Below, piece after piece: positions 9,425 through 19,565 of a stretch of DNA of 64,000 nt; position 1 is the first letter of the stretch; the number at the start of each line of letters is the position of its first letter. The stretch is taken from the NCBI GenBank assembly GCA_016709575.1, contig JADJMM010000008.1, positions 186,001 through 250,000 of the forward strand, given 5' to 3'. The position numbers and the translations under genes are program-made. Under the pieces are notes generated by a model. It saw nothing but the letters and a program-made list of their open reading frames with translations, had not been told where the DNA came from and did no database searches. This DNA comes from Sphingobacteriaceae bacterium. Its GTDB lineage: Bacteria; Bacteroidota; Bacteroidia; B-17B0; Aurantibacillaceae.

Positions 9425-9960
9425 ATGAAGCATAAATTATCTATTACTGATGAGCAAATTGAGAGAAGTATATACTTAATAAGAGGAAAAAGGTAATGAT
9501 TGATAGGATTTGGCGCGCCTTTATGGAGTTGAAACGAGGGTGTTAAATCAAGCAGTTAAAAGAAACGTAAGAAGATTTCCGGATGATTTTATGTTTAAAT
9601 TAACCCCTTCAGAGTTTGAAAATTGGATATCACAATTTGTGATATCCAATTCTGAAAAATGGGATGCGAAAACCGCCTTTAGTTTTTACTGAACAAGGAG
9701 TGGCCATGTTGTCGAGTGTTTTAAATAGTGAAACGGCCATTGATGTAAATATTCAAATAATTCGGATTTTCACCAGAATGAGACAATTATTGGTATCACA
9801 TAAAGATCTTTTGTTGAAAATTGAGCAAATAGAAAAAAAGGTTACTAATCAGGATGAGAAAGTGGAGTTACTGTTTAAGTATGTAAAGAAATTTATTCAG
9901 AGCGAGGAGGAACGACCTAAGATCGGCTATAAAATTTCAAATAGAAGCAAAGTATTTTAA
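9425..9960 (+). CDS. ORF6N domain DNA-binding protein (three frameshifts)
   Basis: After restoring A (about 9487-9491), G (about 9511) and A (about 9656-9660), one protein of about 179 residues appears. It holds IYLIRGKKVMIDRDLARLY, then GVETRVLNQAVKRNVRRFP, DDFMFKLTPSEFENW, SEKMGCEKPPLVFTEQGVAML and a C-terminal coiled coil (residues about 125-165). This is the ORF6N/KilA-N-like domain that in Bacteroidota is carried by many chromosomal proteins of phage or mobile origin. A -7-like TAATTTTG lies at 9400-9407. Bounded by palindromic repeats on both sides. Confidence 0.8.
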
Positions 9961-9964
9961 GGCA

Positions 9965-10130
9965 AAACCCCTCTGCCAATCCGCCTTCGGCGACCACTCT
10001 GTTTTTTTTGTAGTACAAAAAAAACCTGTCTCTCCTTGGCAGGAGAGAAGCAAATCCCATGCACAAAACAACTCCCCGCCTGCCAAGGAGGGGACAGTCT
10101 GGGCTGAAAGCCGACAGGGGTGGTCAACCC
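9965..10130. repeat. Palindromic repeat region of a second type
   Basis: Contains CCCCTCTGCCAATCCGCCTT near 9968, and a pair of inverted parts (CTCCTTGGCAGGAGAG about 10031-10046; GCCTGCCAAGGAGGGG about 10078-10093), with GGGCTGAAAGCCGACAGGGG after them. The sequence is typical of intergenic repeats that form long imperfect hairpins. No gene seen. Confidence 0.6.
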
Positions 10131-10223
10131 CAAAACATTAAACATCAAACATTAAACAACAAACATTAAACATTTTGTACCTTTCCTCCACATTCTGCAT
10201 TCCACAGCAAAAGCAATTCTCAA

Positions 10224-11343
10224 ATGAAAAAACAATTTCTTCTTTATCTGCTCTTAATTTGCACGATATCATTTTCTCAAACACAAAAAACCGATCCTTA
10301 TTATGTTCAGCCTTACGATACTGTTTCGCCTTATCATCCAAGTACAATTGTTCGCTTTATTCAGCAAGATAAAAAAGGCAACATGTGGTTTGGAAGTTGG
10401 ACGGGCATCGTAAAATACGATGGTAAAGTCTTCACCAATTATATGCTCAAAGAAAGTCTCATTCCCTTCCATACATTTTGCGTCCGAGAAATGACGAACG
10501 GCGATCTCTGGTTCGGTACTGTGCGCGGAGGAGCTTATCGTTATGATGGAAAAACATGGACACTTTATACAACAGAGAACGGTCTCGCTGATGATTTGAT
10601 TTCTGATTTTATGGAAGACAAGAACGGAAAAGTATGGATCTCCACCGACGGTGGTATTAGTATTTTTGATCCTACCGTTCCAATTACTCCCGGTGCAAGG
10701 GCAGGCGTAATTACACCCGCAGGCGCAAGCATCAGTTCAAAAAAAGGATTCACCAATTATAATACAACAGATGGTTTGTGTTTCGATCGCACTTGGGGAT
10801 CTATGTTAGACAAAACAGGAAAAGTATGGATTTACACCCGCGGTGGTGTGAGCATTTGCGATCCTTCTATCGCCAATAATAAAGTGGATAAAGAATTAGT
10901 CGCAGCAAACAAAGTGAAGAAACCATTCGAGCAATTTTATATTAAACCGGGTGTTCCTTTTACTAACGCACGTTGTGTGATACAAGATAAAAAAGGCATC
11001 ATTTGGATTGGCGGAGGAGACGGACTTTACAGTTACAATCCCGCCATAAAAGCGATAGTCTAACTAAACACATGAATAATTTCATCGGCTACATAATGGA
11101 AGACAAAGCCGGCAACTTATGGATAAGCTGTGGTGTTGAAGGTGGAATGGCGCTTTATAAATACACACCTTCTGCAGTGTATGGAGAAAAGGATGGTCCG
11201 TTTACAGAAATAAAAAAATATCTCCCGGTCAAGTTTTCGAATCAACAGAAGACAAAGACGGAAATATTTGGTTTGGAACTGTGACTGGTCCGATGAAATA
11301 CAATCCGACCACGAAAGAGTTTACGGAGTTTAGGAGGAAATAG
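10224..11343 (+). CDS. Secreted two-component-propeller protein, free-standing (frameshifted)
   Basis: A signal peptide (residues 1-19, LLLICTISFSQ) is followed by seven regulator-propeller repeats of the form D-x-x-G-x-x-W-x-x-T/G...YD/YNP. Examples are KKGNMWFGSW, TNGDLWFGTV, KNGKVWISTD, KTGKVWIYTR, KKGIIWIGGG and KAGNLWISCG. The seventh, KDGNIWFGTVTGPMKYNP, appears only after correcting a second frameshift (about 11235). The first break is about 11050 (YNPAIKSDSLTKHMNN). Seven repeats make a complete propeller. In Bacteroidota such repeats usually form the sensor of hybrid kinases, but here no kinase or transmembrane part follows. The upstream TTTTGTACCTTTCC recurs before the gene at 11.57 kb and resembles a -7 box. 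Confidence 0.75.
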
Positions 11344-11350
11344 CCAATTT

Positions 11351-11486
11351 CCCTTCTCCTCATAGGAGAAGGTGTCTGCCTTTGGCAGACGGATGAGGTT
11401 ACTTCTTATGGAAGAAATCTCTTTTATCCGTAGTAACCTCTCCCACCACGCCAAGGCGCGGTCCCCCCTCTCCTGTAAGGAGAGGG
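11351..11486. repeat. Composite palindromic repeat element, copy B
   Basis: Same layout as the copy at 9199-9333, with four hairpins and a spacer flanked by GAGGTTA and TAACCTC. The third hairpin is altered (CCACGCCAAGGCGCGG). It begins 7 bases after the propeller gene's stop and may also act as its terminator. Confidence 0.85.
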
Positions 11487-11566
11487 AATAGTCCGTATTC
11501 TAAATAAACCTCATTTCTTTTGTACCTTTCCACTAAATCCTGCATTGCATAGGGAAAGAACCAGAT

Positions 11567-12147
11567 TTGAAAGCATTAGTATTTATAATAAGTCTCTTTA
11601 CATTAACTGCAGTTGGACAAACTAATGATGTTCAATATGACTTACCAAGCCCCGCAGGATGGGGAACCGAGAAAATTCCTTTTCCTATTAGTTTCGCGCC
11701 CTCTATTGAGTATAAAGGAGTAGAAGAAATACGTTTCACGCCGGGATGGGCCAGAAAAGATAGCGCCGATTATTGGAGTTATGTTTTTTTATGGCACCTC
11801 GATGGCAAACAAAAATAGATGCTAAAACGATTGAAAGTCATTTGAAAGTTTATTACGAAGGACTCGCCTCTGCAACAAAGTCTGTACCCCGCGAGAAATT
11901 AATTCCTGTTGTGGTAAAGAACAAAGTAGAAAAAACATTCAGTACTTATGAAGCTTGTTTTGAAGGTACAGTTTACATGTTGGATTATATGTCGCAAAAC
12001 CAATGACACTAAATTATAAAATACGTTTAACGACTTGTCCGGGCGAAGAAAAAACGTTTGTCTTTTAGATTATCGCCTCAACCTTATACACATGAGGTTT
12101 GGAAAGGTTTGGAAAAAGTATGTAGTGATTTTAAATGTAAGAAATAA
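11567..12147 (+). CDS. Hypothetical secreted protein (frameshifted)
   Basis: A signal-peptide-like start (MKALVFIISLFTLTAVGQ from TTG 11567) leads into PAGWGTEKIPFPISFAPSI and GVEEIRFTPGW, then WSYVFLWHLDGK. Breaks near 11812 and 12000 divide the gene; joined, it ends with RLSPQPYTHEVWKGLEKVC at 12147, about 193 residues. I do not recognise a family with certainty. It lies between the propeller gene and a sigma factor gene 14 bases downstream. Confidence 0.5.
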
Positions 12148-12161
12148 GCTCTGCGCTCCGT

Positions 12162-12703
12162 ATGGATAACGAAATAGAAAAACAATTAATTGAAGAAAGT
12201 AAAACGAATCCCCAGAGTTTCGAGCGGCTCTATATAAAATACTATGAGCAAATTTTAAAGTTCGTTTACAAGCGTGTAGAAAGTTTGGACGATACCAAAA
12301 GATATTACATCCACCGTTTTTATAAAAGCATTAAGTAATATTTCAAAGTATAAAGACATGGGCTTTCCCTTCTCAAGTTGGTTGTACAGAATTGCAATCA
12401 ATGAGATAAATATGTTTTATAGAAAAACAAAAAAAGAACGCATCATTAGTTTAAACGAACATGGCTTAAAAAACATGGCAAGCGAATCAACTGAGGTAGA
12501 TGATGGATTAATCGCCACGCTTAAAAAATCATTATTGCATTTATCACCCGAAGATTTGAATTTAATTGAACTCCGCTTTTCGAGAACCGTCCTTTGCAGA
12601 AATGGGAGATATATTAGAAATAAGCGAAGCCAACGCAAAAATCAGAACGTACAGAGTCTTGGATAAATTAAGAGAAATATATTCTAAAGTAGAGCAACAT
12701 TAA
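12162..12703 (+). CDS. ECF-type RNA polymerase sigma factor (frameshifted)
   Basis: Region 2 is visible as ESKTNPQSFERLYIKYYEQI, then KFVYKRVESLDD, KALSNISKYKDMGFPFSSWL and YRIAINEINMFYRK. Region 4 is LSPEDLNLIELRFFENRPFAEMGD, followed by LEISEANAKIRTYRVLDKL. The joined protein has about 180 residues. Two breaks lie near 12300-12330 and 12590. ECF sigma factors are normally held by a membrane anti-sigma factor encoded next door; the next gene is a single-span membrane protein 31 bases downstream, so the pair may form such a unit. Confidence 0.85.
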
Positions 12704-12734
12704 ACATCAAACACAAAAATATTAAACATTCATC

Positions 12735-13337
12735 ATGAATAATTATAAACTAATAGATAGTCGCCCCGAATTAACATCAGCCCAAGTGTTAGGTGGAATG
12801 AATTTCGCGGCAGTAAAAGCGGGAGCCTTAGCTACTACAACAACCATAGCAGGTGTAATCATCACAAAAGGACTCCTTACCAAACTTTTTATTTCGGCTA
12901 TTGTGATATCATCGGCAGTGATGATGTATAATAAAGACAATGGAACTAGTGTTCCTGAGCAAAAAGAAATAATGACCTCTAATTCGATAAGTGAACCTAA
13001 TCACTACGGAGAAAAACCTTTTACTTTACAAGAAACTGCTCAGGTAACGAGCGCAAATATTAAGCCAATCCGAATTGCCATTCCAACTGTGCAACCAAAT
13101 GAGCAATTAACAGAGAAAGCAATTGAAAGCATAAAAGAAAAAACAAATGAAGTAACATCCAATGCTGTTTCAACATTAACATCACCAACAAATGTGATGC
13201 AAATGATGACTATGCCAACTGTTGCGCTTACAAATCCGGGTCCTGCTGTTTGTCAGCCGGGCCCTAATTCAATACATAAAACCGCACCAGCATTCAATAC
13301 CATTAATGTTTTACAAGTAAAAGATTCGGTGAAGTAA
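12735..13337 (+). CDS. Single-span membrane protein next to the sigma factor, possible anti-sigma partner
   Basis: 200 residues. A short cytoplasmic N-terminus (MNNYKLIDSRPELTSAQVLG) leads to hydrophobic segments (about residues 28-48 and 52-67, GLLTKLFISAIVISSAVMM) and then a Ser/Thr/Pro/Asn-rich outer part. There is no recognisable zinc anti-sigma motif (HxxxCxxC). Its position right after an ECF sigma gene suggests a regulatory partner, which is inference. The TAA stop is part of a palindromic repeat that begins at this point. Confidence 0.55.
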   Translation: MNNYKLIDSRPELTSAQVLGGMNFAAVKAGALATTTTIAGVIITKGLLTKLFISAIVISSAVMMYNKDNGTSVPEQKEIMTSNSISEPNHYGEKPFTLQETAQVTSANIKPIRIAIPTVQPNEQLTEKAIESIKEKTNEVTSNAVSTLTSPTNVMQMMTMPTVALTNPGPAVCQPGPNSIHKTAPAFNTINVLQVKDSVK

Positions 13338-13385
13338 CCTCACCCACCACGCAAGCGTGGTCCCCCCTCTCCTCGTAGGAGAGGG
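13336..13385. repeat. Half copy of the composite palindromic element
   Basis: TAACCTC, CCACGCAAGCGTGG and CTCTCCTCGTAGGAGAG: the right half of the element at 9199-9333. It supplies the stop codon of the preceding gene. Confidence 0.8.
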
Positions 13386-13555
13386 AAAAGGCCTCTTAAA
13401 AACACATGCAACTTTTGTAAATTCTATCGTATTTAATATAAACCCATAAAACATTGAACTTTAAACCTTATAAAGTGTATCAACTATAAATAAAGTTAAT
13501 TATAAGTTAAAGTTTTAAAACACATTGTAACTATTCCTACTTTGCCGCATTATAT

Positions 13556-15970
13556 ATGAAGATGATAAAAGCCTTAGCCCTCGCTGTACTTATTTGTTCT
13601 AGTACTTTCTCCTATTCTCAAAATTTTATTAAAGGTGTAATAACCGATTCCACGCAAGCCCCGTCTCGTATTGTTCGATGGCACTATTAAATGCTAAAGA
13701 CAGCAGTCAGGTTAAAGGTAATATCAGCGATAGTGCCGGTTTCTATATTTTCGAAAAAGTTAAGGCAGGAGATTATTTTATAAAATTCACAGCCGTTGGA
13801 TTTAAAGCAGCAAACACTGCTACTTTTAGTGTGGATTCTCTTTCTCAAATTACAATCCCCACACAAATTTTAAAATCGGAAGGCGTAAACTTAAAAGAAG
13901 TCTCTGTTGCTGTTTACAAACCTGCTATTGAGTTTAAAAAAGGTATGATAGTAATGAACGTGGAGAATGATATCATCGCAAAAGGAAATACAGTTCTCGA
14001 TTTATTGCGCCGACTTCCGGGTGTAATGGTAGATGCACAAAACAATATCACAATTAATGGCGCAGGTGATGCGCGTTTTATGATTGATGATCGTTTACAG
14101 TCAATGTCATCATCACAAGTAATAGATATGCTCGCCGGTATGAGTGCAGATAATATTTCGAAAATTGAATTAATAAAAAATCCACCTGCACGTTATGATG
14201 CTGCAGGAACGGGTGGATTAATCAACATTGTTACTAAACGCGCAAAGTAAGTGGCTACAATGGTAATGTTGCTTTTGGTGCGAGTATGGGAGCAAGAGCA
14301 CGTTTCGGTCCGAGCGCTTCGTTTAATTATAAATCTAAAAAGCTTAGCATCTTCTCTAGTTTTTCATACGGACATTGGGATCATATTAATAATCAAAAAC
14401 TAGAACGTACTTATACGGCAAACGGAAATACAGAAGTCATTAACTCCTATGGTATCAATGAAGGTTGGCAAAATGTATTTTCAGGAAGCGGTGGTATAGA
14501 GTACGACGTCACTAAAAACATGCTGATTGGATTGTATGTGAATGGTGGACGGAATGATGATCGTTGGCTTCAAACGTACAATACAGGAATTGGAAACAGT
14601 ACATTTTTTAATTACGGTAAAACAAATTCTTCTGTAGAGGAAAAATATAAAACTGCCTCACCAAATTATAACTTGAGTTTATTACAAAAAATTGATTCAA
14701 CTGGCGGACAAATAAGATTAAGTGTAGGTTACAATAATTATACTGAACAAGTGGATAAACAAATGAACTACGCGTTTTTTGATAATAGTGACAATGAAGT
14801 GGCGCCTGCCAGTAAGTACACGGCTTTTTCAAATAGGAATTATAATGTATACACCGGGAAATTGGATTTGAATAAAACATTTAAAAACAAACTCTCTCTC
14901 GAAGCAGGACTAAAAGCAAATTTTGAAGATAATGATGATAGAACGATATGGAATTTATCGAATACATCTACAGGTTTTTTGTAGGCGATACTACTTTTAA
15001 TATCAATTATAATTACAAAGAACGCATTTTAGCAGCGTACACCACTTTATCAAGAAGCTGGGATAAATTTGGTTTCAGTATTGGTTTGCGTGCCGAAGAA
15101 ACTGATGTGAATATTAATTTCAAAAGCTCAAACTATTTTTACAAACGGAACTATATTACTTTATTTCCTAGCGGGAGTTTAGATTTTAATTTGAATAAGA
15201 AAAATACTTTAACCTTAGCCTACAGTTATCGTTTGCGTCGTCCACATTCCAGCATGCTTAATCCTGTACGACAATTTAATGATCAATTAAATTACGGCGT
15301 AGGTAATTCAGAAATACGCCCACAATTCACGCACCATATGAATCTGGATTATATCTGGAGTCAGGCTGTAACATTAAGTGTAGGTTATGATAAAACAAAA
15401 GATTTTACTTTCTATTACCAATACACACCAGATTCTTCCCGAGTAAGTATTGATACGCTCGCTAATTTACCGAAGTATGATAACGGCTATATAAGTTTGT
15501 CAGCACAACATAGAATTAAATGGTGGGGCTTTCAAACATATTTAGTAGGTATGTATCAGACATTTTCAGGAAAATTAAAAGACGAGGATATAAATTCTGA
15601 AACGTATAATTATTATGTAAACATGAATAACGAATTTTATTTGCCTAAGGATTTCAAGATTGCAGTTTGGGCAGGTTTGGGTTCGGCGTTTCAACATGGT
15701 CCGCAAACCTACCACGCCCGTAGCGCGGTTCATATTAGTATTGATAAAGCATTCTTCAATAAAAAACTAAATATAACATTAGCACTTCATGATGTGTTGT
15801 ATAAAGATTATTTCTCGTACACTACAACGTATTCTGACCAGAGCGCATATTGGTATGATAGAATGGATACGCGAAGATTCCGCATAAGAATCAGTTACCG
15901 CTTTGGTAAAATGCAAATCCAGCAACGCCTCAACACTGATGGTGGCGGTGGGATACAGGCGGGGAAGTAG
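13556..15970 (+). CDS. Outer-membrane receptor with CarboxypepD_reg and plug domains (three frameshifts)
   Basis: About 805 residues. A signal peptide (MKMIKALALAVLICSSTFSYS) precedes a carboxypeptidase-regulatory-like domain (residues about 22-110). A TonB-type plug follows (GNTVLDLLRRLPGVMVDAQN, NPPARYDAAGTGGLINIVTK), then a long outer-membrane beta-barrel of the OMP_b-brl_3 kind ending SYRFGKMQIQQR. A missing C (about 13655), A (about 14247) and T (about 14976) split it; restored junctions read TQAPVSYCSMALL, TKRAKVSGYNGNVAFG and STGFFVGDTTFN. The substrate is unknown; such proteins import siderophores, glycans or peptides with TonB. CTACTTTG about 20 bases upstream is a possible -7 box. 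Confidence 0.85.
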
Positions 15971-15972
15971 GT

Positions 15973-17178
15973 TTATTCTATAACAATCTTCTTTGTTAGT
16001 CCTGCTATCCTGATGAAATAAATACCGGAAGGGTTGCTACTCAGATCTATCTGATATTTATCACCGTTTAATGTTTCTGATAAAACAGATTGGCCATATA
16101 AATTAAACACTTCTAAAGTTTGATCTTTTACAGAGATGTTAAATTCAAAATTAAAAACGCCTTTAGATGGATTCGGATAAATTGTAAGATTATTTATTTC
16201 ATGTGCTGATTCCTTTACGCCTACATTCATGTTTACCATGTTTAATTGTTTCATGCCATAACCAATTTGTGAGGTATCTGTTAAAGCTGTGCTACAGAAT
16301 GTATCAGAACAAGTGCCGCTTGTTACAGTTAAGCAGACAGTATAAGTTCCAACAGTTGAATAAGTATGTGCAGGATTAACTAAAGTGGAAGTGTTTCCAT
16401 CTCCAAAATCCCAAAAATAAGTAAGAGGCCCGCTACCGGAAGAATAATTCTGAACTACCCAATTATTAAAAGTGGAATCAGCCGGCATCATAAAAAATGC
16501 GGCGTGACAATTTCCGGTCATTTTCGGAATACTGTCTTTTGGAATGATCTTGCTCATTGCCATGCTAGTGCTTGAGGTAGAGGTTGGAACTAAAATGATA
16601 TGATGTGTAAAAGCATAAGCGGTATCTCGTCTGGGTAAAGTGAAAGTGAAAAAATTCTGGCTCGATGAAAAGATAGAAGGCATCGGACCGGAGGATGGTA
16701 CAAAAATGCCATTACCCATAGTTACAGCAATTTCTTTTAAATTGTATGCGCAGCCACTAATGTAACTGGCAACTCCATATGTAGAATCAGTTAACCAGGT
16801 AACTTTCATTTTATTTTGTGGCAGACATGTAACAATTGTGAGAGACGCATCCACATACATAGAATCCTTTACTATGCAAAAATTAAGAGGGTTGCTTATT
16901 TGTGAGAATTTGGTGGTTTTAACTACATTATAAATATTTCCTGTAGGGAAAGTGTGTACAAGAATCTTATTGGTATCAATTAATGAGCCGTCGTTAAAGT
17001 TCCATTCTGTGTATTCCCTTTGCCAACTAATCTGATTCGAAAGGGATTGGTCTTTAAACCAAACGGTGTTGCTGACAACTGTGTTTTGGTATATGAAAGA
17101 ACTTGTACATGACTGTGATCTGAGTTGCGAAACTGAGACTAAATATACCATGATTAATAAGTAACGACTAAAATTCAT
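15973..17178 (-). CDS. PKD-domain secreted protein with T9SS type A sorting tail
   Basis: 401 residues, uninterrupted. An N-terminal signal peptide (RYLLIMVYLVSVSQLRSQ) is followed by an unrecognised beta-rich region. A PKD domain lies about residues 250-300 (YFWDFGDGNTS, NPAHTYSTVGTYTV). The C-terminal T9SS sorting domain runs from YPNPSKGVFNFEF to SGIYFIRI and the basic end KKIVIE. The type A tail directs export through the T9SS and attachment to the surface. Function of the middle part is unknown. It is convergent with the receptor gene, only 2 bases apart. Confidence 0.85.
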   Translation of the reverse strand: MNFSRYLLIMVYLVSVSQLRSQSCTSSFIYQNTVVSNTVWFKDQSLSNQISWQREYTEWNFNDGSLIDTNKILVHTFPTGNIYNVVKTTKFSQISNPLNFCIVKDSMYVDASLTIVTCLPQNKMKVTWLTDSTYGVASYISGCAYNLKEIAVTMGNGIFVPSSGPMPSIFSSSQNFFTFTLPRRDTAYAFTHHIILVPTSTSSTSMAMSKIIPKDSIPKMTGNCHAAFFMMPADSTFNNWVVQNYSSGSGPLTYFWDFGDGNTSTLVNPAHTYSTVGTYTVCLTVTSGTCSDTFCSTALTDTSQIGYGMKQLNMVNMNVGVKESAHEINNLTIYPNPSKGVFNFEFNISVKDQTLEVFNLYGQSVLSETLNGDKYQIDLSSNPSGIYFIRIAGLTKKIVIE

Positions 17179-17592
17179 ATACAGTTTGTTTAGATTAATA
17201 ACGTATTTTCTTTATCAATAGTATATAGATTATTTGATAAAATTGTATCTGATTAGATAATTGGCGGTATATTACTAATAAGTGGCTTAAAAGAGGGGAT
17301 ATTAAAGCTGAATTGGACACAATCTGGAGTAAGAGACTACTGGAATGAAGTCTATTCAAGAGCAAGTGCATAACCTATACTAAAGTAAATTTCAGAAATG
17401 GATAAACAAAAAAGCTCCGAAAACCATACGGAGCTTTTTTCCTCTATACAGAGGGCGGGGATATAAAACTAAACACTAATCGATAGCCTCTACAATTCAT
17501 ATCTAAATTACAGTCTGTATACAACTTATGATAGGGGGCTGCCCCCTCTAAATTATTCCTATTTTGCGTTATATTTATACTGTTAAAACGGC
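17179..17592. other. Intergenic region between divergent genes
   Basis: No gene can be supported. An open frame without ATG (about 17257-17373) ends WNEVYSRASA and is followed 34 bases later by a strong terminator, so a small RNA, tiny gene or decayed gene may lie here. A GC hairpin AGGGGG/CCCCCT is at 17533-17547. TATTTTG about 20-30 bases before the kinase gene resembles a -7 box. Confidence 0.5.
17407..17440. terminator. Strong bidirectional terminator hairpin
   Basis: AAAAAAGCTCCG, a short loop, and CGGAGCTTTTTT form a 12-bp stem with T tracts on both strands. It does not follow any recognised gene on the plus strand. Confidence 0.85.
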
Positions 17593-19563
17593 ATGAAGCG
17601 CTTTTGTATTACTATATTTTTATTGAGTGCGTTCTTTACTCAAAGCTTAGCCGGTACCGACGATAGTTTGAAGGTATTATTACTAAAAGTAAAAGAAGCT
17701 TCTTATTTCGATTCAACCCGTTTGTTTATAGCCGGCGAAAAAGCCATGCGTTTTGCAAAAGCTATTAAGCAAGAAGTGAAAACAGAAGCGGAAGTAAATA
17801 TTTATTACGGAAACTATTTTTTTTATACGCGTCACCTTGATGTAGCCGCTACTTATTTTAATAAAGCTTTAAGTTTAGCACAAACCATTAATTTAAATCG
17901 GATTGTTACACTTGCAAAAATCCGGTTGCTTTATATCGACCGTGAGCGTGGTTTAGCACAAAACACTTTAGCTGAGTTAAATATTTTATTGGAAGAGTGT
18001 ATTAAAACCAACGATAGCGAAAATGAATTTGAGATTTACAATTTTATGGGTATCACACACGAGGAGAGTGGTGATTTTAAGAAAGCTGTTGAATTTTATA
18101 TCAAGGGATTAACTCAGGCAGAACTAAAAAAGAATGAATATTTTCAAGCAACTTTTTTAAACAATATTGGTTTATTAAAATATTTTTTAGGTGAACAAGA
18201 GAAAGCACTTGAGGATTATAATCGCGGCATAGGTATTGCCATACGCATAAATAATCAACGTTTACTAAGTCATATTAAAATGAACCGCTGTTTGGTGTTT
18301 GTAGCTCAGAAACAATTTACAGAAGCTAACAACAGTTTTAATGAAGTAATTAGTTATGCTATTTCTAATAAATTGCCGCATGAGTTAGCTAGTTCTTATG
18401 TTAATTTAGGTTCAGCTTATTTACGCCAACAAGAATATAGTACCGGTATTAATTATGTGGATTCAGCTATTTTGGTTTTTAAGAAGTATAATTTTAAGAA
18501 AGAGTATAACCGTGCTATTTTAAATAAGAGTAATATTTTATTAGAGTTTGGTAAATTAAGTGAATCTGAGAAGTTATTGAATGATAACCGAAGTTTAATT
18601 TTTGGTTCTAAAAGTGCGGAGAATATTGAGGAGTTTTATTATGTAAGTTATCAACTTGCCCAAAAACAGAATAAGTTTAAAGAAGCATTAGAGAATTATA
18701 GCGCCTACACGCGTATAAAGGATAGTTTACGAAGTGGATTTAGCGCCAAGGCTGTTGAAGAATTACAATTAAAGTATAATGTTCAGAAAAAGGAAATTGA
18801 ACTCGAAAAAGAAAAAAGTAGAAGTTTACTGTTAGAAAAGAGTAATGAGAAAGAACGTTTTATGAAATGGATTATTTTCTTCTCCGGACTAATTCTCGTT
18901 ATTTCTATTGGCGTTGTGGCATTTGTTATTTACAATAGGAAAATGCGCGAAAAACAAACGTATTTCAGTAAACAACTAATTATACAAACGGAAGAAGAAC
19001 GTAGCAGGATTGCCCGCGATTTACATGATGATATTGGTCAATCATTGTCTATTTTAAAAACAGGTTTATTTAAAACGGAGAGTAAAAAGACAATAGATCA
19101 GAAAATGGAATTAGAAATTGAACGCATTATTGATCAAACCCGTCAAATTTCCAGAGCGCTTTATCCTTCATATATCGAAAAAATAGGTTTAACCCCTTCA
19201 ATTGCAATGCTTGCCGAAAACATACAGAAAAATAAAAATATAGAGTTTAGCTTTGATATCCACGAGAAAACAGAAGAGCTTCCCGTGGCAACAAAAACGC
19301 ATTTGTTCAGAATTTTGCAAGAGTGTGTAAGTAACACGCTAAAACATTCGGGAGCCAGCGCTTTAAAAATTATAATTGAAGTAATGAATAACGATTTTGT
19401 GATGACCTATATTGATAATGGAAATTGGATTCAGCAAAATAAAACAGTTAACGGGATGGGTTTGTTATCAATTAAAGAAAGAATTAAAATTATTGATGGG
19501 GTAGGAGCAGTTGAACAGAATCAACCAAAAGGATTTAAATTAACAGTAAAGTTTAAAAGCTAA
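17593..19563 (+). CDS. TPR-sensor histidine kinase (HisKA_3 family)
   Basis: 656 residues, intact. Signal peptide (IFLLSAFFTQSLAG), then about eight TPR-like helical repeats in the periplasm (residues about 30-385). A coiled coil (about 390-420) leads into one transmembrane helix (about 426-448, IIFFSGLILVISIGVVAFVI). The HisKA_3 dimerisation domain has the phosphoacceptor in RIARDLHDDIGQ (His478). The ATPase domain has the N box ILQECVSNTLKHS, and a G box around NGMGLLSIKERI. This is the NarX/LiaS-like kinase type common in Bacteroidota. It phosphorylates the LuxR-type regulator encoded 2 bases downstream. Signal unknown. Confidence 0.9.
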   Translation: MKRFCITIFLLSAFFTQSLAGTDDSLKVLLLKVKEASYFDSTRLFIAGEKAMRFAKAIKQEVKTEAEVNIYYGNYFFYTRHLDVAATYFNKALSLAQTINLNRIVTLAKIRLLYIDRERGLAQNTLAELNILLEECIKTNDSENEFEIYNFMGITHEESGDFKKAVEFYIKGLTQAELKKNEYFQATFLNNIGLLKYFLGEQEKALEDYNRGIGIAIRINNQRLLSHIKMNRCLVFVAQKQFTEANNSFNEVISYAISNKLPHELASSYVNLGSAYLRQQEYSTGINYVDSAILVFKKYNFKKEYNRAILNKSNILLEFGKLSESEKLLNDNRSLIFGSKSAENIEEFYYVSYQLAQKQNKFKEALENYSAYTRIKDSLRSGFSAKAVEELQLKYNVQKKEIELEKEKSRSLLLEKSNEKERFMKWIIFFSGLILVISIGVVAFVIYNRKMREKQTYFSKQLIIQTEEERSRIARDLHDDIGQSLSILKTGLFKTESKKTIDQKMELEIERIIDQTRQISRALYPSYIEKIGLTPSIAMLAENIQKNKNIEFSFDIHEKTEELPVATKTHLFRILQECVSNTLKHSGASALKIIIEVMNNDFVMTYIDNGNWIQQNKTVNGMGLLSIKERIKIIDGVGAVEQNQPKGFKLTVKFKS

Positions 19564-19565
19564 GT

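Noticed and set aside
17254..17373. Calling the WNEVYSRASA frame as a gene
   Set aside because: It has no ATG, GTG or TTG start with a ribosome site and no recognised family, so it is listed only as an observation.
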